From: Flavobacteriales bacterium
GTDB lineage: Bacteria; Bacteroidota; Bacteroidia; Flavobacteriales_F; PHOS-HE28
Assembly: GCA_013360395.1 (NCBI GenBank)
Contig: JABWBQ010000011.1
Span: 1-61,984, forward strand
Length of the DNA: 61,984 bases
Reading direction: 5' to 3'
Positions within the stretch are counted from its first letter, which is position 1. Each line of letters starts with the position of its first letter. Shown here one piece after another: positions 1 to 7,719 of the stretch. Below the pieces are notes generated by a model. It was not told the DNA's origin. It did not search any database and worked only from the letters and a program-made list of their open reading frames with translations. A program made the translations under genes and the position numbers.

Positions 1-1194
1 CACGGCGTTCACGATGGCCTGCACGTCCACGTCGGGACGCAGCTCGATCTTGTTCTTGCTGATGAAATAGTCCGGGTAGCTGCGCCGTAGTTCCAGGCAG
101 GAGCCGCCGCGCCGGGCCAGCAGGGTGAGGAAGAGGGCGATGCCCACCAGCGCATCACGGCCGTGGTGCAGTTCGCTGAGGATCACACCGCCGTTCCCTT
201 CGCCGCCGATGGGTGCGTTGACCTCGCGCATCCGTTCCACCACGTTCACCTCGCCCACGGCGCTGGCGTGGCGGGTGCGGCCATGGCGGGCGGCCACGTC
301 GTGGAGGGCGCGTGTGCTGCTGAGGTTGCTCACCGTGTCGCCCGGGCGGTGGGCCAGCACGTGGTCCGCGCAGGCCACCAGGGTGTACTCCTCACCGAAG
401 AGGCTGCCGTCCTCGCACACCAGCGCCAGGCGGTCCACGTCGGGGTCCACGCTGATGCCCAGATGGGCCTTCTGCTCCACCACTTTCGCGCAGAGGTCGG
501 TGAGGTGCTCGGGCAGGGGTTCGGGGTTGTGAGGGAAATGGCCGTTGGGTTCGCAGTGGAGCTTCACCACCGCCACGCCCAGGGCTTCCAGCAGCAGAGG
601 CACGGCCACCCCGCCCACGCTGTTCACGGCGTCCACCACCACCGTGTACCGGCGGGCGGCGATGGCCGCGGCGTCCACCAGGTCCAGTCGCAGGATGGCG
701 TCGATGTGCCTGCGGGTCCAGCCGTCGTCGGTGCGCACGCGGCCCAGGCGATCCACGTCGGCGAAGCTGTAGTCGTCCTGCCCGGCGATCCGGAGCACCT
801 CGGCGCCGTCCGCCGCACTGATGAACTCGCCGCGGCCGTTCAGCAGTTTGAGGGCGTTCCACTGCTTGGGGTTGTGGCTGGCCGTGAGGATGATGCCGGC
901 GTCGGCAGCTTCGCCGGGCACGGCCATTTCCACGGTGGGCGTGGTGGCCAGGCCCAGGTCGATCACCTCGAAGCCCAGGCCCACGAGGGTGCCGCGCACC
1001 AGGTCGGCCACCATGGGTCCGCTGAGGCGGGCGTCGCGTCCAAGCACCAGCCGGGGTGCGGTCTTGCCGCTGCGCTGGCGGATGAGCGTGCCGAAGGCGG
1101 CGGTGTAGCGCACGATGTCGAGGGGCGAAAGACCTTCGCCGGGGCGGCCCCCGATGGTGCCGCGGATGCCGGAGATGGAGCGGATGAGCGTCAT
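1..1194 (-). CDS. glmM: Phosphoglucosamine/phosphomannomutase (3' end beyond window)
   Basis: Alpha-D-phosphohexomutase that interconverts sugar 6- and 1-phosphates, most likely GlcN-6-P to GlcN-1-P for UDP-GlcNAc and peptidoglycan synthesis. From the ATG at 1194 I read 398 residues without a stop, so the C-terminal phosphate-binding domain lies left of the window (family about 450-460 aa). Visible motifs: the phosphoserine loop TASHNP with Ser106, the metal loop DPDVDR (Asp250, 252, 254) and the sugar-binding GEGNGG near 331-336. The overall style is that of archaeal/Bacteroidota GlmM, so a phosphomannomutase role cannot be excluded. It is divergent from the TPR gene, and a CACCTTTG element lies about 56 nt upstream. 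Confidence 0.9.
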   Translation of the reverse strand, partial: MTLIRSISGIRGTIGGRPGEGLSPLDIVRYTAAFGTLIRQRSGKTAPRLVLGRDARLSGPMVADLVRGTLVGLGFEVIDLGLATTPTVEMAVPGEAADAGIILTASHNPKQWNALKLLNGRGEFISAADGAEVLRIAGQDDYSFADVDRLGRVRTDDGWTRRHIDAILRLDLVDAAAIAARRYTVVVDAVNSVGGVAVPLLLEALGVAVVKLHCEPNGHFPHNPEPLPEHLTDLCAKVVEQKAHLGISVDPDVDRLALVCEDGSLFGEEYTLVACADHVLAHRPGDTVSNLSSTRALHDVAARHGRTRHASAVGEVNVVERMREVNAPIGGEGNGGVILSELHHGRDALVGIALFLTLLARRGGSCLELRRSYPDYFISKNKIELRPDVDVQAIVNAV

Positions 1195-1250
1195 GGTGAT
1201 GCGTGAGCTTGGCGGAAGGGGCCGCGGGGCCGTTCCCGTTCCGTCCGCTG

Positions 1251-1258
1251 CAAAGGTG
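1251..1258 (-). promoter_or_regulatory. Candidate -7 element (CACCTTTG) of the mutase gene
   Basis: The minus strand reads CACCTTTG, one mismatch from the Bacteroidota TAnnTTTG -7 consensus. It sits 56 nt upstream of the mutase ATG. I see no convincing -33 TTTG. It would give an untranslated leader of about 50 nt, longer than for most genes here. Confidence 0.4.
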
Positions 1259-1351
1259 GCCCGACCGGTGGTCCGCATGGCGCCCGCACCGTGGCGGATC
1301 CCCCGGCGGGCTGTGCATAACCCGTGCGCCGCACCCGACGGCCGCCCGTCG

Positions 1352-1376
1352 GTTCCCTAATTTTGAGGGAACTTTG
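1352..1376 (+). promoter_or_regulatory. Palindrome-embedded promoter of the TPR gene
   Basis: An exact TAnnTTTG element (TAATTTTG, 1358-1365) overlaps the loop of a 7-bp inverted repeat, GTTCCCT (1352-1358) and AGGGAAC (1366-1372). A second, weaker GAACTTTG follows at 1369-1376, 6 nt before the ATG at 1383. The palindrome over the -7 region could be an operator, but no regulator gene lies next to it. Confidence 0.5.
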
Positions 1377-1382
1377 CCGCGC

Positions 1383-2795
1383 ATGAACGAAGGCCCTTCC
1401 CCCCTGCCGGACCGTGAGGACGACCGCACGGACCATGTGCAGCGCTTCGAGGCGATGCTGAGCCGGAACGATCACTACTTCTTCGACGTCGAGGAGTTCG
1501 AGCTGATCATCGAGCACTACCTGGACAACAACGAACCGAAGAAGGCCCGGCAGGTGCTGGACTATGCCCACAAGCAGCATCCGGGGTCGGTGGACCTGCT
1601 GTTCTGCGAGGCGCAGGTGCTGATGGGCATGGGCCGCCTGAACCGGGCCCTGGAGGTGCTGGACAGCATCGCCAAGCTGGAGCCGTACAACGAGGACGTG
1701 CACCTGCACAAGGCCGGCATCCACAGCCAGCTGCGCAACTACCGCAAGGCCATCGAGCACTACCGCAAGGCGCTGGAGCTGGCCGAGGAAGGGCTGGACG
1801 ACATTTACCTGGACCTGGCCTTCGAGCACGAGAACTGCGAGCAGTTCGACGAGGCCATCGTGTGCCTGAAGAAGGCGCTGGAGGTGAACCCCGAGAACGA
1901 GGCCGTACTGTACGAGCTGGCCTATTGCTACGACCTCGCCGAGGCGCACGAAGCCAGCGTGGTGTTCTTCCGGAACTTCACCAACGAGCACCCGTACAGC
2001 TTCGTGGCGTGGTACGACCTGGGGAACGCCCTGGCCAAGCTGGGCCGTTTCGAGGAGAGCAACCAGGCGCTGGACCTGTGCCTGGCCATCGAGGAGGAGT
2101 TCAGCTCGGCCTACTTCAGCAAGGCCCGCAACCTGCTGCACCAGGGTGCTTACGAGGAGGCCATCGCCTGCTACCAGGAAACGCTGAACATCGACGGGCC
2201 GCAGGCCGTCACCTTCAGCTACATCGGTGAGTGTTACGAGAAGATGGAACGGCATGAGCAGGCGCTGATCCACTACGACCAGGCCCTGGCGCTGGATCCC
2301 GAGTGGGTGGATGCCTGGATCGGCCGCGGGGTGGTGAAGGACTACCAAGGCCGGTCGGCCGAATCCATCAAGGACCTGGAGCAGGCCGTGCGCATCGCAC
2401 CCGACTCGGGGGACGGCTGGTATTACCTGGCCAACGCCCTGGCCCGGGCCGAGCGTTGGGCCGACAGTATCCGTGCCTACGAACGGCTCAACAGCATGGA
2501 GCCCGAGAGCCTGGACGGCTGGCTGGACCATGCCGACCTGATGCTGCACCTCAAAGGTCCCGAGGCCGCGCTGGCCAAGCTGCGCGAAGGGGAGCTGGTG
2601 CACAAGCTGACGCCGCGCTACAAGTACCGGCTGGCCAGCTACCTGCTGCGCTGCGGACGGCAGCAACAGGCGCTGTTGGAGCTGGAAGAGGCGCTCATGG
2701 CCGACCACGCGGGCCACACCCAGCTGCTGGAGCACCATCCCGAGGCGGCGTCCATGCCCCAGGTGATGCACCTGATCGAGCTGTACAAACGATGA
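1383..2795 (+). CDS. Tetratricopeptide repeat (TPR) protein
   Basis: A 470-aa protein made almost entirely of 34-residue TPR helical hairpins: repeated patterns of the type A-x-x-x-Y/L-x-x-A-L-x-x-x-P run from about residue 40 to the end. No signal peptide or membrane segment is seen, so it is probably a cytoplasmic scaffold for protein-protein contacts. The ATG at 1383 is chosen because the TAATTTTG promoter lies between it and the upstream in-frame ATG at 1203, which would extend into non-protein-like sequence. Its stop overlaps the start of the next gene (ATGA), so the two are probably co-translated. The specific partner is unknown. Confidence 0.85.
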   Translation: MNEGPSPLPDREDDRTDHVQRFEAMLSRNDHYFFDVEEFELIIEHYLDNNEPKKARQVLDYAHKQHPGSVDLLFCEAQVLMGMGRLNRALEVLDSIAKLEPYNEDVHLHKAGIHSQLRNYRKAIEHYRKALELAEEGLDDIYLDLAFEHENCEQFDEAIVCLKKALEVNPENEAVLYELAYCYDLAEAHEASVVFFRNFTNEHPYSFVAWYDLGNALAKLGRFEESNQALDLCLAIEEEFSSAYFSKARNLLHQGAYEEAIACYQETLNIDGPQAVTFSYIGECYEKMERHEQALIHYDQALALDPEWVDAWIGRGVVKDYQGRSAESIKDLEQAVRIAPDSGDGWYYLANALARAERWADSIRAYERLNSMEPESLDGWLDHADLMLHLKGPEAALAKLREGELVHKLTPRYKYRLASYLLRCGRQQQALLELEEALMADHAGHTQLLEHHPEAASMPQVMHLIELYKR

Positions 2796-3613
2796 ACTTC
2801 AGTCTCTCGCACATCCCCGCGCGCACGGCCAAACCGCGCGAGGAGGGCCTCACCATGGTGATGGACAAGGGCCTGGCCCTGCGGCAGGTGGACGACCTGA
2901 TCGAGGTCGCAGGGCACCTGGTGGACCTGGTGAAGCTGGGATTCGGCACCAGTTACGTGATGCCCGGACTGAAGGACAAGGTGAAGCGCTACAAGGCGGC
3001 CGGGATCAAGGTCTACCTCGGCGGCACCCTCTTCGAGGCCTTCATCGCCCGCGGGCAGTTCGACGCCTATCGCCGGTTGTTGGAGGACCTGGGGCTGGAG
3101 TGCGCCGAGGTGAGCGACGGCAGCATCGACCTGCCGCACGACGAGAAGTGCCGCTACATCAGCATCCTGGCGCAGGACCACACGGTGCTCAGCGAGGTGG
3201 GCAGCAAGGAGAGCGGCATCCTGATCAGCCCGGCCAAGTGGGTGCGCATGATGAACACCGAGCTGGAGGCCGGCAGCTGGAAGGTGATCGCCGAGGCACG
3301 CGAGAGCGGCAACGTGGGCATCTACAGGCCCAGCGGCCACGCGCACACCACGCTGGTGAACCGCATCCTGGCCAAGGTGCCGGGGCACGACATCCTCTGG
3401 GAGGCGCCCCAGAAAAGCCAGCAAGTGTGGTTCATCCGGCAGCTCGGCGCCAATGTGAACCTGGGCAACGTGCCCGCCGAGGAGGTGATCCCCCTGGAGA
3501 CGCTGCGGCTGGGATTGCGTGGCGACACCTTCTTCCAGTACCTGCCCGAGGAGGTGGCCGCGAAACTGCGGCAGGTGAAGCCACCGCAGCAGGACCCCAA
3601 GGGCAAGGCCTAA
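2792..3613 (+). CDS. comA: Phosphosulfolactate synthase (ComA/HSA32 family)
   Basis: A 273-aa TIM-barrel protein of the ComA family, whose characterised members add sulfite to phosphoenolpyruvate to give (2R)-phospho-3-sulfolactate. Family signatures are present in order: an N-terminal KPREEGLTMVMDKG, then DLVKLGFGTS, KVYLGGTLFE, AEVSDGSIDLP and VLSEVGSKE. The length fits the family (about 250-300 aa). The ATG overlaps the stop of the TPR gene by 4 nt. ComA starts coenzyme M synthesis in methanogens and sulfolactate formation in spore formers. Here no other coenzyme M gene is nearby, so the product may feed another sulfonate, or the protein may act like the plant relative HSA32, whose chemistry is unsettled. 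Confidence 0.82.
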   Translation: MNFSLSHIPARTAKPREEGLTMVMDKGLALRQVDDLIEVAGHLVDLVKLGFGTSYVMPGLKDKVKRYKAAGIKVYLGGTLFEAFIARGQFDAYRRLLEDLGLECAEVSDGSIDLPHDEKCRYISILAQDHTVLSEVGSKESGILISPAKWVRMMNTELEAGSWKVIAEARESGNVGIYRPSGHAHTTLVNRILAKVPGHDILWEAPQKSQQVWFIRQLGANVNLGNVPAEEVIPLETLRLGLRGDTFFQYLPEEVAAKLRQVKPPQQDPKGKA

Positions 3614-3681
3614 GAACGTCGCAGCCGGTCGCCGCGGTCGTTGCATCTTCGCGCCCCGTGCATGTCCACACCTTCCCGCCC

Positions 3682-3999
3682 ATGACCACGATAAGCCCGG
3701 AGGAACTGCAACGCATGCGCCGGTCGGGCGTGGCCTTCCAGCTCATCGATGTGCGTGAGCCGTACGAGGCGGAGCGCTGTTCACTGGGCGGTACCCTGAT
3801 CCCGCTGGGGGAGATCCTGGAGCGGCTGGATGAGATCCGGCGCGACGTGCCCGTGGTGGTGCACTGCCGCACGGGCAACCGGGCGCTGGCCGCGATCACG
3901 GCCCTGGAAAGGCGCCACGGGTTCAAGGGCCTCATCCAGCTCGAGGGCGGCATCCAGGCCTATGCGGACCGCGTGGACCCGGCACTGCGCTGCGAGTAG
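3682..3999 (+). CDS. Single-domain rhodanese
   Basis: A 105-aa single rhodanese domain (sulfurtransferase). The active-site loop is HCRTGNR with the persulfide-accepting cysteine at position 62, preceded by the usual LIDVREPYE strand near residues 21-29 and followed by the C-terminal LEGGIQAYADRV helix. No signal peptide is seen, so it is cytoplasmic. The start at 3682 gives a complete fold without extra sequence. It lies 68 nt after comA and may work with it in sulfur transfer, but that link rests on position only. Confidence 0.88.
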   Translation: MTTISPEELQRMRRSGVAFQLIDVREPYEAERCSLGGTLIPLGEILERLDEIRRDVPVVVHCRTGNRALAAITALERRHGFKGLIQLEGGIQAYADRVDPALRCE

Positions 4000-4091
4000 G
4001 CCGGGCCGGTGGGGAAGGGATCGGACCACGGCAAGCCTCACCCGGACCGGAAGACCCCGTGCGCACCGCTGACGACCGGTGAAGAGCGCCG

Positions 4092-4099
4092 TACCTTTG
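4092..4099 (+). promoter_or_regulatory. -7 element TACCTTTG
   Basis: Exact match to the Bacteroidota TAnnTTTG -7 consensus, 20 nt before the ATG at 4120. It supports that start over the longer in-frame ATG at 4009. Confidence 0.65.
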
Positions 4100-4119
4100 C
4101 ACCCTTCCCGCACGGGCCG

Positions 4120-5583
4120 ATGCCAAGCACCAGCAGCAATACGCACGTCACGTTGAGCCCCGGCCAGAAGGCCCGGAAGATCAACCTGGACACGGACCTG
4201 TACGGCACCTTCGCCGAGATCGGTGCGGGCCAGGAGACGGTGCGGCACTTCTTCCGGGCGGGCGGCGCCAGCCAGACCATCGCCAAGGCGATGAGCGCCT
4301 ACGACAAGGACTTCAGCAACGCCATCTATGGCAAGGAGGCCGACAACCGGTTCGTGTGCGAGAGCCGGCTGCGCAACATGCTGCGGCACGAATACGGCCT
4401 GATGGTGGAGCGCCTCTCGCGCAAGGACCACCCCACCAAGAAGTTCTTCACCTTCGCCAACACGGTGGCCACCAGCACGCTGGACCGGCCGCACATCGGC
4501 CACGGCTGGATCGGGGTGCGCTTCCAGACCGGCCCCGACAGGCCCACCAGCGACGTCATCATCCACGTGCGGTTGCACGACCCCGACATCAGTCTCCAGC
4601 AGGAGACCATCGGTGTGATGGGGGTGAACCTCCTGTACGGGTGCCTGTTCCAGCACCACGACCCGCAGGAGATCATGACCTGCCTGTACGACAACGTGAG
4701 CCGCCACGTGATCGAGGTGGACATGGTGCAGATGAACGGGCCCGACTTCGCCCAGGTGGACAACCGCCTGATGAGCCTGCAGCTGGTGAAGCGCGGCTAC
4801 ACCGACGCGGTGATCTTCGGCCCCGACGGCCAGAACCTGCAGGCCAGCGAGGTGCTGTACAAGAAGAACATCCTCACCATCCGCGGAAGCTTCCGCCCGG
4901 TGACGAAGGTGAACATCGATATGATCATGAACGGTTATAACATGTTCATCAAGGAGAACCGGGTGGACCGGAGCAACCTGCAGGTGCTCTTCGAGATCAC
5001 CCTCAACAACCTGCAGGCGGACACCGGCAGCGTGGACGAGAAGGACTTCATCGACCGGGCCGACATTCTGTGCTCCCTGGGGCAGACCGTACTGATCAGC
5101 AACTACCAGGAGTACTACAAGCTGGTGGAGTACTTCAGCCGGTACACCAAGGCGCGCATGGGCCTGATCATGGGCGTGAACAACCTGATCGAGGTCTTCA
5201 ACGAGAAGTATTACCGGCACCTGAACGGCGGGATGCTGGAGGCCTTCGGGATCCTGTTCACGCGCGACCTGAAGATCTACGTGTACCCCAGCAGGCCCAC
5301 GGCCGACGTGGAGTTGATGACCACGGCCAACATGCCGGTGCATCCGCGGCTGCAGCCCCTGTACGACTACCTGCTGTACAACCGGCGGATCGTGGACATC
5401 GAGACCTACGACCCCACGGTGCTGCACATCTTCAGCCAGCAGGTGCTGGCGATGATCCGTGAAGGGCGCGAGAACTGGGAGGGGATGGTGCCGCCCTACG
5501 TGGACAACATGATCAAGGACAACCGCCTGTTCGGCTACCGTCCGAAAGGCGAGGTCAAGGCTCCGGTGAACGCCAAGGCCTGA
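4120..5583 (+). CDS. Conserved protein of unknown function, 487 aa
   Basis: A soluble-looking 487-aa protein that I recognise as a conserved type found in Bacteroidota but cannot assign. It begins with a well-conserved stretch around ARKINLDTDLYGTFAEIGAG (residues 17-36). It has no signal peptide or membrane helices. A HIGH tetrapeptide occurs near residue 124-127 (in DRPHIGHGWIG), which resembles the nucleotidyltransferase motif but lacks its usual N-terminal Rossmann setting. I recall relatives carrying conflicting database names, so annotation by name should be distrusted. It is preceded by its own TACCTTTG promoter and followed by a short gap, so it is probably monocistronic. Confidence 0.8.
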   Translation: MPSTSSNTHVTLSPGQKARKINLDTDLYGTFAEIGAGQETVRHFFRAGGASQTIAKAMSAYDKDFSNAIYGKEADNRFVCESRLRNMLRHEYGLMVERLSRKDHPTKKFFTFANTVATSTLDRPHIGHGWIGVRFQTGPDRPTSDVIIHVRLHDPDISLQQETIGVMGVNLLYGCLFQHHDPQEIMTCLYDNVSRHVIEVDMVQMNGPDFAQVDNRLMSLQLVKRGYTDAVIFGPDGQNLQASEVLYKKNILTIRGSFRPVTKVNIDMIMNGYNMFIKENRVDRSNLQVLFEITLNNLQADTGSVDEKDFIDRADILCSLGQTVLISNYQEYYKLVEYFSRYTKARMGLIMGVNNLIEVFNEKYYRHLNGGMLEAFGILFTRDLKIYVYPSRPTADVELMTTANMPVHPRLQPLYDYLLYNRRIVDIETYDPTVLHIFSQQVLAMIREGRENWEGMVPPYVDNMIKDNRLFGYRPKGEVKAPVNAKA

Positions 5584-5650
5584 GGGGCGGCGATCCGACG
5601 AGCCGGGGCAGGCGATCGACGGGACGGTGGGGTGCCGGGCCCACGCGGAC

Positions 5651-5658
5651 TATCTTGG
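5651..5658 (+). promoter_or_regulatory. -7 element TATCTTGG
   Basis: Close match to TAnnTTTG, 10 nt before the ATG at 5669. It implies a leader of only a few nucleotides for the downstream four-gene set. Confidence 0.5.
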
Positions 5659-5668
5659 CCGCGCCGCA

Positions 5669-6916
5669 ATGCATGAAGAGAAGGCATCGTTGACCACCTC
5701 CGGGATCGGCCGCACCGTGCGGACCCACCACCCCGCCGTGCGCCCCCTGCCCCACCCGTGGCATGCCTGGCTCACGCTGAGCAACGACCCGGACAACACC
5801 ACCCCGGCAGGGTGGGATGAGCTGCATCGCACCATCTGGCAGGAACTCGGACTGCCCTTCGCCGACGCCCTGTTCTTGCGGTCGTACAACACGCTGCTGC
5901 CCGACCAGGTGGACCTGCACGGTCGGCCGGAGCTGCTGGCCGCCCACCCGCACGACAGCATCCACACCTGGGGCGACTACATGTTCGCCCGCACGCGCGG
6001 TTTCGACCGCAGTGATGCCGAGGCGGCCCTGGCCTGGATGGAGCGCATCGGGTTCAGGCCCCGCGTCTGGGTGGACCACAGCCAGTTCACGGGCAACATG
6101 CTGCACCTGCACCGCACCGGTTCCATCCCCGAGTTCCGCGATGCCTCCGGCCATGTGTACCCCAACCCCCTGTACACGCTCGACCTGGTGCATGCAGCCG
6201 GCGTGCGTTACCTGTGGGACGGCACGGTGACCCCGGTGCTGGGCCAGGACCTGCCCCTGAGCGACCTGACCTATACCCTGGAGCACGCCGGCGACCGACG
6301 GACAGGGCTCGCCCGCTACGCGCGGAGCCGGGTGCGAGCGGGCCTGCGGCCGGGCACCGTGCCCTCCGCACGCGATGCCAACCGGGCCTACCGGCGCCAC
6401 CGGTTCCCGGACGGGCGGACCCTGTACATCTTCCAACGGCACGGCCAATGGCCACTGGCCGACATCGACGGTCTGGGCACGCTGCTGGCCCCCGAACGCA
6501 TGAACGCCTTGGTGCGACGTGGCGGCGTGTGCATCGCCTACACGCATCTGGGCAAACGTCCCGCCGCGCGCATGGCCGACCCCGTGCACGTGCCGCCGCA
6601 CACGCGCCGGGCCCTGGAACATGTCGCCACCCTCCACCGGCAGGGCCGTCTCATGGTCAGCGGGACCGCACGGCTGCTGGACCACCTGGTGATCCGCGAC
6701 CACATCCAGGTGGACACACCGGAACGAACGATCCGGTTCACCGCGGACGGGATCGCCTTCGACCGTCTCGGCGCCGCGGAACTGGCAGGCCATGCGTTCA
6801 CCTTCAACCTGCCCGCCAGGCCACCCTGGAAGGTCGTGGGCACCGAGGGCGTGCTCGCACCCCGGCTGGAGGAGCACGGGCGCAAAACGTTCACCCTTCA
6901 CTTCGACGGCGCATGA
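5669..6916 (+). CDS. Polysaccharide-deacetylase-like protein
   Basis: A 415-aa protein whose N-terminal half resembles carbohydrate-esterase-type (NodB-like) barrels: LTLSNDPDNT with Asp40/Asp42, then SIHTWGDY (His99) and WVDHSQFTGN (His137). Such an Asp-His-His set could bind a metal and remove acyl groups from an amino sugar. The match is a motif impression, not a clear family hit. There is no signal peptide, which suggests a cytoplasmic substrate such as a nucleotide- or lipid-linked sugar. Its stop overlaps the next gene, a formyltransferase, by ATGA. The C-terminal 150 residues are unassigned. Confidence 0.55.
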   Translation: MHEEKASLTTSGIGRTVRTHHPAVRPLPHPWHAWLTLSNDPDNTTPAGWDELHRTIWQELGLPFADALFLRSYNTLLPDQVDLHGRPELLAAHPHDSIHTWGDYMFARTRGFDRSDAEAALAWMERIGFRPRVWVDHSQFTGNMLHLHRTGSIPEFRDASGHVYPNPLYTLDLVHAAGVRYLWDGTVTPVLGQDLPLSDLTYTLEHAGDRRTGLARYARSRVRAGLRPGTVPSARDANRAYRRHRFPDGRTLYIFQRHGQWPLADIDGLGTLLAPERMNALVRRGGVCIAYTHLGKRPAARMADPVHVPPHTRRALEHVATLHRQGRLMVSGTARLLDHLVIRDHIQVDTPERTIRFTADGIAFDRLGAAELAGHAFTFNLPARPPWKVVGTEGVLAPRLEEHGRKTFTLHFDGA

Positions 6917-7719
6917 GCCATCCGGTGATCCTGCTCACCAACCGTTCGCGCGGGGCGAAAGCCCTGGCGCGCGCCCTGGTGGCCCAGGGGCTCGACCTGC
7001 GGCTGATCGTGGTCGGCAGGGAACCCGCGCCGGAACCGTCCAAACGCTGGGTCTTCCGCGTGCTGCGCAGCGTGCTCGGCAACACGCTGGTGAACCATGT
7101 GGGCACGCTGTTCCGCGATCCTACGATGAAGCATGTACTGCGCGTGGAAAGCAGGCTTTTCGAGCAGGCGGACATCGTGCTGGATGGAGGGATCGCCGCC
7201 ATGGACCTGCTGCCCGGATGGCCCGCCGGCCCGCCCCTGATCGAAGTGGACGACATGAACACGGCCGCCACGGTCGACAGGCTGCGCAGCGAAAGTCCGG
7301 TCGCCCTGGTGGTCTTCGGCACCGGCATCCTCCGGCGGGCCGTGCTCGACATCGCCCCGGCCATCAATGCCCATACCAGCCTCCTGCCCCACTACCGCGG
7401 CACACGCAGCGAGTTCTGGCAATGCCGGCACAACGACCGCGCGTCGGTGGGCATCACCTTCCACCTGGTGGACGAAGGCGTGGACACCGGCGACATTCTC
7501 TTTCAGCGGCCCACGGACACCCCCTGGCCCACCACGCCCTTCCACCTGCGCAGCCTCAACACCCTGGAGGTGGTGCGCCACATGCCCGGCGTGGTGCGGG
7601 CGTTCCTGGAAAAACGGCTGACCCCCTTCCCCCAGCCGAAAGGTGGCGGTAGCACTTACCGCAACCGGGACATCACCTTCGCCGACCGCCAGGCGCTCTT
7701 CGGATCCCTGGAGGAATGA
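6913..7719 (+). CDS. Formyltransferase-family protein (N-formylation of an amino sugar?)
   Basis: A 268-aa protein of the Fmt/PurN formyltransferase fold, which transfers formyl from N10-formyltetrahydrofolate. The C-terminal half carries the catalytic signature INAHTSLLPHYRG, with Asn152 and His154, and VDEGVDTGDIL with Asp191. The N-terminal half diverges from methionyl-tRNA formyltransferase, and the tRNA-binding C-terminal domain is missing. A small-molecule or sugar substrate is therefore more likely than Met-tRNA. It is translationally coupled to a deacetylase-like gene before it and a WD40 gene after it (ATGA overlaps on both sides). Confidence 0.75.
   Translation: MSHPVILLTNRSRGAKALARALVAQGLDLRLIVVGREPAPEPSKRWVFRVLRSVLGNTLVNHVGTLFRDPTMKHVLRVESRLFEQADIVLDGGIAAMDLLPGWPAGPPLIEVDDMNTAATVDRLRSESPVALVVFGTGILRRAVLDIAPAINAHTSLLPHYRGTRSEFWQCRHNDRASVGITFHLVDEGVDTGDILFQRPTDTPWPTTPFHLRSLNTLEVVRHMPGVVRAFLEKRLTPFPQPKGGGSTYRNRDITFADRQALFGSLEE

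Noticed and set aside
163-1206. Plus-strand frame of 347 codons at the left end
   Set aside because: The minus strand encodes a phosphohexomutase with all catalytic loops through the same interval; the plus frame is a His/Gly/Ala-rich shadow.
4489-4503. Nucleotidyltransferase active site from the HIGH tetrapeptide
   Set aside because: The usual surrounding Rossmann motif and N-terminal position are missing; used only as a cautionary note.
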